From: an uncultured Roseburia sp.
GTDB lineage: Bacteria > Bacillota > Clostridia > Lachnospirales > Lachnospiraceae
NCBI GenBank assembly: GCA_947057405.1
Contig: CAMSEJ010000196.1
Coordinates: 1 to 5,063, forward strand
DNA length: 5,063 nt
Direction of reading: 5' to 3'
The notes below the pieces were generated by a model. The model saw only the letters and a list, made by a program, of their open reading frames with translations. It ran no database searches and was not told the DNA's origin. Shown here in pieces: positions 1 to 5,063 of this stretch; position 1 is the first letter of the stretch, and every line of letters begins with the position of its first letter. The position numbers and the translations under genes are program-made.

Positions 1-45
1 GATCATGCCATGTGACTGGAGTTCAGACGTGTGCTCTTCCGATCT
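1..45 (+). other. Illumina TruSeq adapter/index remnant (sequencing artefact)
   Basis: Bases 12-45 match, by recall, the 34-base TruSeq read-2/P7-side adapter in full: they begin GTGACTGGAG and end CTTCCGATCT. In the P7 oligonucleotide this segment follows the index, which follows ...CGAGAT. Bases 1-3 (GAT) and 4-11 (CATGCCAT) fit the end of P7 plus an 8-base index. None of this is genomic. It is open in the frame of the downstream permease, so gene callers will start that protein at base 5 with the false leader MPCDWSSDVCSSDL, a string known from adapter-contaminated protein entries. Native sequence begins at about base 46. Confidence 0.97.
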
Positions 46-895
46 AATGAGGCAAAAAATGATAAATCTTTCTTTTCTCATCAGACAGATATCACTGATT
101 ACACTTTTGACGGTGGGCGTGTCGCTGGAGATGATCGGCGGAGTGATCGATCTTGCTTTTGCGGCACAGCTTTCCGCATCCGCCCTGATTGGAATTTTTC
201 TGATTGCCGGAGGCTGTCCCGTCTGGGTGGGATGCATCGGCATTCTTTTCTTTAATTTTTTTCTCGGGTTTCTGAAGGCAGTTTTTCTCGTGAAGCTGCG
301 TGTTCCTTCTATTATTTTCACATTGGCCAGGCAGGTGATCCTGTCTAACGTCCTTTTGGCAACGGTAGATTATACAGGCATAGTCATACCAGAACTGCGG
401 GAAAGCTACCGGGGCAATATTTATATAGGGATGGAACTGGCGGTAACTGTTCTCTGTGTGGCAGGGGCATTTTTTTTTCTGGAAAAGACCTATTATGGAA
501 AGTATTGCAGGATGTTAGGGGAGAATCTGCCGCTGGCCCGGGAAAACGGCGTGAAATGTTTTGGCATTTCCGTAGCGGTCCATTTATTTGCTTCGTTATT
601 TTTTTCCATATCTGCCGCATTTCTTATGTTCCGCACAGGGAGCAGCAACAGCGCATTGGGCGCGACTTATCTCTATCAAATCCTCACGGCGGTGTTTTTG
701 GGCGGCGTTCTTCCAAATACAGGAAAAGGACGTATATTCGGAATGCTGTCCGGCGCTTTGGCGGTGACGTTGGCGGTTACGTTCCTGACAGGGAGCGGCT
801 ACCTGTACCGTTTTGAAAATATACTGGAGGGAAGCATTATCCTTGTGGCGCTGGCGCTCGGCGTCAGAAAAAAGAACCGAGAATCGTCCCCCTAA
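46..895 (+). CDS. ABC sugar-type transporter permease, RbsC family, 5'-partial
   Basis: This is an integral membrane subunit of a ribose/galactose-type (BPD_transp_2) ABC importer. The readable native part is 282 residues from the ATG at 47 to the TAA at 893-895. Numbering from that Met, the family motif usually read as GGxxDLS appears as GGVIDLA (residues 31-37). The cytoplasmic coupling loop is recognisable at about 149-169 (YYGKYCRMLGENLPLARENG), followed by hydrophobic segments and a basic tail (RKKNRESSP). Against the second permease at 3553-4515, about 33-37 N-terminal residues including the first membrane segment are missing. The Met at 47 is therefore probably internal and the true start lies off the contig; the ATG at 5 is adapter. 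It is much more divergent than the second permease (ENLPLAREN against the usual GGNxxAAR). It could be one half of a heterodimeric channel with that permease, or belong to an upstream transporter. The family is certain; the partner is inference. Confidence 0.88.
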
Positions 896-912
896 TTCCA
901 GAAATCCCCTCA

Positions 913-941
913 TTGAAAGAAACGTCTTGAAAAGGTAAAGT
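913..941 (+). promoter_or_regulatory. Possible sigma-A-type promoter upstream of the solute-binding protein gene
   Basis: The 79-base gap between the first permease and the receptor gene contains TTGAAA (913-918), a 17-base spacer and TAAAGT (936-941). These match the -35 consensus at 5 of 6 positions and the -10 consensus at 4 of 6. A second TTGAAA lies at 927-932 and an alternative TAAAAT at 941-946, but neither forms a correctly spaced pair. Three TCAAT units (949-953, 954-958, 958-962) sit between the candidate -10 and the ribosome binding site, and could be an operator or chance in AT-rich DNA. No terminator hairpin is visible after the first permease, so readthrough from upstream is equally possible. 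Confidence 0.35.
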
Positions 942-974
942 AAAATTATCAATTCAATCAATGGGAGGTATCAT

Positions 975-2006
975 ATGACTAAGAAATTATTGAGCATGCT
1001 GCTTGGCCTGACGCTGGCAGTAACTGTATTGACAGGGTGCGGTTCCGCACCGGAAGCCGGAAAGGCAGAAGAACCCGCGGCGGAAGCAGGAACAGAGGAA
1101 GCTTCGGAAAGCGAAGAAACGGCACAAAGCGAAGAGGCGGCAGAGGGAAGCAAGAGTTATAAAATCGGATTTTTAGCGCCGACTTTGCAGACAGAATTTT
1201 TTATTTCGATTGACGATGGATTAAAAACGGAATGTGCGAACAGAGGATGGGAATATGTATCCGTGAGCTTTGACAATGATTCTGCAAAGGCAGTGACCAG
1301 CATTGAAAATATGGTGACGGGGAACTGTAATGTAATTATTGCCATGGTATCCGACAGCTCCTGCGATTCCGCTTTGGCAGATGCACAGGCGGCGGGCGTA
1401 AAGATTATGGAGTGCGGCGTACAGACGGAAGTTTATGATGTGTGTATAAACACTGACCAATATGCGGTTGGCGTGCAGATCGGCGAGATGGCGTCCGAGT
1501 GGATCAATTCCCAGCTTGGCGGCGCGGGAAAAGTGGTAGTTTATACGACGGTGCAGAACCAGGATATGCAGAACCGCGGACAGGGCATCCAGGATGCGAT
1601 CGCTGAGAAGGCAAAGGATGCCGAAATACTGGAAGTGGTAGATATCGGAAAAGATGTGGTCGGCGCGGGTACTTCCACTACGGAAAATATGCTGCAGAAA
1701 TACCCGGATTTGAACTGTATCGTCTGCTACGGCGATGCTGCGGCAGTAGAATCTATGGAAGCGGCGAAAGCAGCAGGTGTTGATACGGAAAACTTTGGTA
1801 TTTTTTCCTGTGACGGTACGGCACAGGCGATGGCAGGAATTAAAGCAGGAGACCCGCAGAAGGGTACGGTAATGTTTACTCCTCTTGCGCCTATGATGGC
1901 TGAATATGCGGAACGTGTTTTAAATGGCGAGACATTTGATGATGTTGTAACATCAGAGACAATCAGCGTTACCGCTGCTAATATCGATGAGTATTATACA
2001 GAATAA
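975..2006 (+). CDS. Lipoprotein solute-binding protein of a ribose-type (CUT2) ABC importer
   Basis: This is the extracytoplasmic receptor that captures ligand for the importer encoded downstream (343 aa). The start is set by GGGAGG (963-968), six bases before the ATG. Residues 1-22 form a lipoprotein signal (KK, a hydrophobic core, lipobox LTGC with lipid-bearing Cys22). Residues 23-61 are a tether rich in Ala and Glu (12 Glu), typical of Gram-positive surface receptors. The type 1 periplasmic-binding fold starts at about 62 (YKIGFLAPT) and is complete. Family marks include EFF (74-76), NTDQYAVG (159-166), the conserved Arg in NRGQG (200-204), LQKYPDL (240-246), the YGDAAAV segment (252-258) and CDG (279-281, equivalent to GFDG). 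Against E. coli RbsB, several ribose-contact positions differ, so the ligand is not predicted. The folded domain has eight cysteines besides Cys22 (87, 118, 130, 147, 157, 248, 251, 279), many for an exported receptor. A terminator hairpin follows 16 bases after the stop. Confidence 0.93.
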   Translation: MTKKLLSMLLGLTLAVTVLTGCGSAPEAGKAEEPAAEAGTEEASESEETAQSEEAAEGSKSYKIGFLAPTLQTEFFISIDDGLKTECANRGWEYVSVSFDNDSAKAVTSIENMVTGNCNVIIAMVSDSSCDSALADAQAAGVKIMECGVQTEVYDVCINTDQYAVGVQIGEMASEWINSQLGGAGKVVVYTTVQNQDMQNRGQGIQDAIAEKAKDAEILEVVDIGKDVVGAGTSTTENMLQKYPDLNCIVCYGDAAAVESMEAAKAAGVDTENFGIFSCDGTAQAMAGIKAGDPQKGTVMFTPLAPMMAEYAERVLNGETFDDVVTSETISVTAANIDEYYTE

Positions 2007-2022
2007 ACAGGACAAGAGCAAC

Positions 2023-2052
2023 AAAAAATGCCCGGAAAACGGGCATTTTTTT
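2023..2052 (+). terminator. Intrinsic terminator/attenuator between receptor and ATPase genes
   Basis: The stem TGCCCG (2029-2034) pairs perfectly with CGGGCA (2040-2045) across a five-base GAAAA loop (2035-2039). It is extended by six A residues (2023-2028) facing a run of seven T residues (2046-2052). This is a textbook Rho-independent terminator on the + strand; the A-run also gives it a possible reverse-strand U-tract, though no convergent gene is present. It ends 14 bases before the ATPase start and overlaps no coding sequence. There is no room for a promoter between hairpin and ATG, so ATPase, permease and hydrolase expression would depend on partial readthrough or on a promoter inside the receptor gene. 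The probable effect is more receptor than transporter mRNA. Confidence 0.9.
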
Positions 2053-2066
2053 GAAAGGAAACGAGT

Positions 2067-3566
2067 ATGGCGAATACAATATTAAGTGTGAGGGAGATCA
2101 CGAAAGATTATCCGGGAGTGCGCGCCATTGATCATCTCTCTTTCGATGTGGAGGAAGGGGAAGTTCATGCTCTGATCGGAGAAAACGGAGCGGGAAAATC
2201 GACGCTGATCAAGACTTTATCCGGTGCGATTACACCGACTTCCGGCACGATTGCCGTAAACGGAAAAGAATTTTCCGAGATGACTCCTAAACTGGCAAAA
2301 GAGCAGGGAATCGGCGTCATTTACCAGGAATTTACATTAGTACCCGGGATCAGCGCGGCGGAAAATGTTTTTTTGGGTGAAAAAACTTCCAAAGGAATTT
2401 TCGTAAATATTAAGGAGCGTGAACGCCGGGCAAAAGAGCTGTTTGATGAGATGCAGGTGGAAATCGATGTGTCGAAACCGGTCAGGGATTTATCCCCGGC
2501 CTGCCAGCAGATCGTGGAGATCGCAAAAGCAGTCAGCAAAGAGGTAAAGATATTGATTATGGATGAACCTACGGCGCCTTTGACGGTCAGCGAGGTGGAC
2601 ACGCTCTTCCGCGTCGTGCGGGATCTGAAAAAAAAGGGCGTGACGATCATTTATATTTCCCATCGCCTGGAAGAACTGTTCGAAATAGCGGACCGGGTGA
2701 CAGTTATGCGGGACGGCGCTTATGTAGGAACGGAAAAGATGGCGGATATCGACCGCAGGAAACTGATCGCCATGATGGCCGGGAGAGAGCTGAAGGAGAG
2801 TTATCCATCCAGGAAAGTAGATGTGGGCGAAGAGGTATTGCGGGTGGAAAACCTTTATGGAAACGGAGACAGGAATATATCGTTTGCCCTGCACCGGGGA
2901 GAAATCCTTGGATTTGCCGGACTGGTGGGAGCGGGGCGCACAGAACTGATGCGGGTGATCTACGGAGCCGATCCGATGGAATCAGGGAAAGTATATATCC
3001 ATGGAAAAGAGGTACATATTAAATGCTGCGGCGACGCCATTCAGGCAGGAATCGGTTATATTCCCGAGGACCGCAAAGCCCACGGCGTTTTTTTGCCGAT
3101 GACGATTAAATGGAATACGGTGATCAATAATCTGAAAGCGTTCTCCAGCGGATTGTTTGTGGATACAAAGAAGGAAAACCGGGCCGCGGAAGAGTATCGG
3201 GAAAAATTCCGCATAAAAACACCGAGTTTAGAGCAGCGGGTGCGGAATTTAAGCGGCGGCAACCAGCAGAAGGTGGTGCTTGCAAAAACGCTGGCAGCAA
3301 ACAGCGAAATCGTAATTTTTGATGAGCCTACCAGGGGAATCGATGTAGGGGCAAAACAGGAAATTTATAAGCTGATGAATGAGCTGGTAGAGAGCGGCAA
3401 ATCTATTCTCATGGTATCATCGGATATGCCCGAGCTTTTGGGAATGTCAGACAGGGTAATCGTCATTTATGAAGGGGAAAAAACAGGAGAAGTGTCCAAA
3501 GAGGAATTTAATCAGAATTATATTCTGGATTTGGCATCTGGAGGAAAAGAAAATGGAACAGACTAA
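2067..3566 (+). CDS. Sugar-type ABC importer ATP-binding protein, RbsA/MglA family (two fused ATPase domains)
   Basis: This 499-residue protein is the cytoplasmic motor that hydrolyses ATP to power uptake; the length is normal for the RbsA/MglA/XylG family. Domain 1 has Walker A GENGAGKST (38-46), a family-typical degenerate signature LSPACQQ (142-148), Walker B with the catalytic pair Asp166-Glu167 (ILIMDEP, 162-168) and switch His199 (ISHRLEEL). Domain 2 has GLVGAGRT (285-292), where Arg291 replaces the Walker A lysine, a canonical signature LSGGNQQ (395-401), Walker B Asp419-Glu420 and SSDMPE in place of the switch histidine. These domain 2 changes are usual in the family and imply one competent and one degenerate ATP site. 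The start is supported by AAAGGA (2054-2059), seven bases before the ATG, just past the terminator T-run. The 3' end overlaps the next permease gene by 14 bases. Substrate is not determined by this subunit. Confidence 0.96.
   Translation: MANTILSVREITKDYPGVRAIDHLSFDVEEGEVHALIGENGAGKSTLIKTLSGAITPTSGTIAVNGKEFSEMTPKLAKEQGIGVIYQEFTLVPGISAAENVFLGEKTSKGIFVNIKERERRAKELFDEMQVEIDVSKPVRDLSPACQQIVEIAKAVSKEVKILIMDEPTAPLTVSEVDTLFRVVRDLKKKGVTIIYISHRLEELFEIADRVTVMRDGAYVGTEKMADIDRRKLIAMMAGRELKESYPSRKVDVGEEVLRVENLYGNGDRNISFALHRGEILGFAGLVGAGRTELMRVIYGADPMESGKVYIHGKEVHIKCCGDAIQAGIGYIPEDRKAHGVFLPMTIKWNTVINNLKAFSSGLFVDTKKENRAAEEYREKFRIKTPSLEQRVRNLSGGNQQKVVLAKTLAANSEIVIFDEPTRGIDVGAKQEIYKLMNELVESGKSILMVSSDMPELLGMSDRVIVIYEGEKTGEVSKEEFNQNYILDLASGGKENGTD
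3540..3544 (+). promoter_or_regulatory. Ribosome binding site fixing the second permease start
   Basis: GGAGG lies inside the last codons of the ATPase gene, eight bases before the ATG at 3553. It decides the start of the second permease. The same frame is open back to an ATG at 3469, but the 28 extra residues would be polar, basic and unlike the family, and that ATG is embedded in ATPase coding sequence. The 14-base overlap suggests translational coupling of ATPase and permease. Confidence 0.85.
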
Positions 3567-4515
3567 AAAAACATGGGTTGATTATTATAAGAAATTTGGT
3601 ATTTATATTTTTCTTGCGGTTGTTTTCGTCTTTTTTGCAATTTTTGCGCCGAACTTTCTGTCATCGAATAATGTCATAAATATTTTACGCCAGGTGTCCA
3701 TGTTCGGTATCGTAGTAGTCGGCGTATCCGCAGTAATGATAGGCGGCGGCATGGATTTGTCGGTGGGCGGGCAAATGGCGGTGGTCGGCATGATACTGGG
3801 TTATCTGATGGTAAACCTGAATCTGGGGATCGTTCCCGCTATATTGATCGGCATTCTGACAGGCTGTATCTTTGGAAGCTTAAATGGTATTCTGGCGATC
3901 AAACTTCATATGGCTCCTATCATCGTAACGCTGTCCATGATGTTAGTGCTGCAAGGCGTTGCCTATTTGATTACCGGCGGTTATCCCATTACAGGAATGC
4001 CGGAAGGCTTTACCAGGATAGGACAGGGGTATATCGGCATCATCCCGGTTCCCGTTATTATTTTCGTGTTGTTTGTAGTCTTTGGATGGGTTGTTATGAA
4101 TAAAACTTATCTTGGGAGACAAATCTATGCGCTTGGCGGAAATAAAGAAGCGGCAAGGCTTGCAGGTATTAACGTGGACAGACTGACGATCTTTATTTAT
4201 GCATTTACAGGTTTTGCAGCCAGCATTGCAGCGGTTATCATGGTGGGCAGAACGAATGCTTCCCAGCCGGGAGCGGGAAGCAGTTATCCTTTCGACTGCA
4301 TGACGGCGGCCTGTCTGGGCGGAATCAGTATCAGCGGCGGAGAAGGAAAGATCAGCGGCGTTGTAGTAGGCGTCATTATTCTGGGGATTCTGGACAACGG
4401 CCTGGTACTCATGGGAGTAAATTCCAACTTCCAGAGCGTGGTAAAGGGCCTGATTCTCCTGGTTGCAGTAGCCATTGACTGCTATCAGGGAGGCAAAAAG
4501 AAAAAAATAAAATAA
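3553..4515 (+). CDS. ABC sugar-type transporter permease, RbsC family
   Basis: This is a 320-residue integral membrane channel subunit of normal RbsC-family length. A polar, basic N-terminus (1-14) precedes the first membrane segment (about 17-33) and the conserved APNFLSSNNVINILRQ region (32-47). The motif GGGMDLSVG (64-72) is canonical. The cytoplasmic loop that contacts the ATPase is clear at 187-206 (LGRQIYALGGNKEAARLAGI). Further hydrophobic segments follow, then a GTRTN-like stretch present as GRTNASQPGAG, a GGxSxxGGEGK loop and a lysine-rich C-terminus (KKKKIK). The start follows the GGAGG at 3540-3544 and overlaps the end of the ATPase gene, which marks the two as partners in one importer. 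It could work as a homodimer or pair with the divergent permease at the window start. No frameshift or missing motif is seen. Confidence 0.95.
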   Translation: MEQTKKTWVDYYKKFGIYIFLAVVFVFFAIFAPNFLSSNNVINILRQVSMFGIVVVGVSAVMIGGGMDLSVGGQMAVVGMILGYLMVNLNLGIVPAILIGILTGCIFGSLNGILAIKLHMAPIIVTLSMMLVLQGVAYLITGGYPITGMPEGFTRIGQGYIGIIPVPVIIFVLFVVFGWVVMNKTYLGRQIYALGGNKEAARLAGINVDRLTIFIYAFTGFAASIAAVIMVGRTNASQPGAGSSYPFDCMTAACLGGISISGGEGKISGVVVGVIILGILDNGLVLMGVNSNFQSVVKGLILLVAVAIDCYQGGKKKKIK

Positions 4516-4527
4516 GGGGAGAAAAAT

Positions 4528-5063
4528 ATGAGGACACATGCATTACCGTATTATGAATTTTCAGAAGGGTTATTTGAAATAGATGAATTTGACTGTGCCT
4601 CCGTGTTCGTGATCGTTGGAGAGGAGCGGGCGCTTGTTTTGGACACAGGAACAGGCATCGGGGATCTGCGCTGGGTGATCGAACATAAAATTACCGACAA
4701 GCCTTACGATGTGGTACTTACCCACAACCATGCGGATCATATCGGCGGTGCGGGATTTTTTGCCGAAGTATGGATTCATGAGGCAGATGCCGACTGGAGC
4801 AATCTGCCAGTACCGCCCACATTGGCAGGACGTAAATTTTATGCGAAATTGATTGCGGACAGGGAGAACAAAAATTATGCTTATGATAGAGAGAGGGATA
4901 TTGTCGAATGGCCGAAAGAGCCTGTAAAGCATATTCTTCAGGATATGCAGGTCTTTGACCTGGGCGGAAGAAAAGTGACGGTCTATCACTGCCCCGGCCA
5001 CACAGCGGGGGAATGCGCCGGTGGACGTTGGGTCCTGTTTTTATCAGCTGTCCGGGAAACAGC
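4528..5063 (+). CDS. Metallo-beta-lactamase-fold hydrolase, 3'-partial
   Basis: This is a zinc-dependent MBL-fold hydrolase of the broad GloB-like group, cut off by the window end after 178 full codons. The start at 4528 follows AAGGGGAGA (4514-4522), overlapping the permease stop; the gap is only 12 bases, so it is co-transcribed with the transporter. A typical N-terminal strand ends in LVLDTGTG (36-43). The metal motif is THNHADHIGG (65-74), giving His66, His68, Asp70 and His71. The next metal-binding histidine is His158 in HCPGHTAGEC (154-163). No signal peptide is visible, so it is probably cytoplasmic. After about residue 164 the expected hydrophobic strand ending in GD is not found in frame (GGRWVLFLSAVRETA is read instead), suggesting an indel near the contig end or a divergent C-terminus. 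Members hydrolyse thioesters, lactones, phosphoesters and other bonds. A role in processing the imported compound is inferred only from gene order. Confidence 0.88.
   Translation, partial: MRTHALPYYEFSEGLFEIDEFDCASVFVIVGEERALVLDTGTGIGDLRWVIEHKITDKPYDVVLTHNHADHIGGAGFFAEVWIHEADADWSNLPVPPTLAGRKFYAKLIADRENKNYAYDRERDIVEWPKEPVKHILQDMQVFDLGGRKVTVYHCPGHTAGECAGGRWVLFLSAVRET

Noticed and set aside
31..255. Small + strand open frame of 74 residues starting MLFRSNE
   Set aside because: It starts in adapter sequence and overlaps the permease in another frame. Its residues are polar and match no family.
596..961. 121-residue open frame on the - strand spanning the end of the first permease and the gap
   Set aside because: It lies mostly opposite the permease, has no recognisable domain, and would start in the middle of the proposed promoter region.
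1041..1155. GAAG/GCGGCA-rich repetitive stretch as a possible DNA repeat
   Set aside because: It encodes the Ala/Glu tether of the lipoprotein. The apparent repetition is explained by biased amino-acid content and there is no fixed repeat unit.
1969..1997. Internal promoter near the receptor 3' end (TATTAT at 1992-1997)
   Set aside because: At 17-base spacing the -35 would be TTACCG, a poor match, and transcripts would still meet the terminator at 2023-2052.
2919..3450. Degenerate second ATPase site (Arg for the Walker A Lys, no switch His) as a sign of gene decay
   Set aside because: From general knowledge of the RbsA/MglA family, GAGRTEL and SSxMPE are the usual second-domain forms, so this is normal.
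3469..3552. Longer start for the second permease (28 extra residues)
   Set aside because: The extension lies entirely within ATPase coding sequence and does not look like the family N-terminus. The ATG at 3553 has a well-spaced GGAGG.
3943..4539. 198-residue open frame on the - strand
   Set aside because: It is a full antisense shadow of the second permease, with cysteine- and histidine-rich content, no recognisable domain and no evident ribosome binding site.
4570..5001. 143-residue open frame on the - strand
   Set aside because: It is antisense to the MBL hydrolase, whose metal motifs and start site on the + strand are clear.
46..5063. tRNA, rRNA, CRISPR array, insertion sequence or attachment site
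   Set aside because: No such structure was seen on reading either strand. Apart from short gaps the window is fully occupied by coding sequence.

Overview
The window looks like one end-to-end piece of a draft or metagenome-assembled contig from an anaerobic Gram-positive bacterium, most likely a Clostridia/Lachnospiraceae-type Firmicute. The evidence is a lipoprotein-type solute-binding protein with a glutamate/alanine-rich tether, strong GGAGG-type ribosome binding sites, moderate GC and tightly packed genes. The genus cannot be read from the sequence. All genes are on the + strand.

Bases 1-45 are not biological. They match the Illumina TruSeq read-2/P7 adapter, probably with an 8-base index, left on the contig end. 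The sequence then runs: (i) 46-895, a 5'-truncated RbsC-type ABC permease missing its first membrane segment; (ii) 896-974, a 79-base gap with a possible promoter; (iii) 975-2006, a lipoprotein periplasmic-binding-protein-type solute receptor; (iv) 2023-2052, a strong intrinsic terminator or attenuator hairpin; (v) 2067-3566, a double-domain RbsA/MglA-type ATPase; (vi) 3553-4515, a second, canonical RbsC-type permease overlapping the ATPase gene by 14 bases; (vii) 4528-5063, a metallo-beta-lactamase-fold hydrolase cut off by the window end.

Genes iii-vi form a complete carbohydrate-uptake (CUT2/ribose-type) ABC importer. The lipoprotein captures the ligand outside the membrane, the permease forms the channel and the ATPase drives transport. 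Permease i may be a second, divergent half of a heterodimeric channel, or the last gene of a neighbouring transporter. The hairpin between the receptor and ATPase genes probably sets a high receptor-to-transporter ratio. The MBL hydrolase, 12 bases downstream, may act on the imported compound or a derivative, but its substrate cannot be read from sequence. Several positions that contact ribose in E. coli RbsB are changed in the receptor, so the ligand is probably not ribose.

I did not find a convincing new class of system. The points most worth a second look are the adapter contamination (which makes a false protein N-terminus), the unusual permease, the intra-operon terminator, the altered ligand pocket and a suspected reading-frame problem at the 3' end of the hydrolase.
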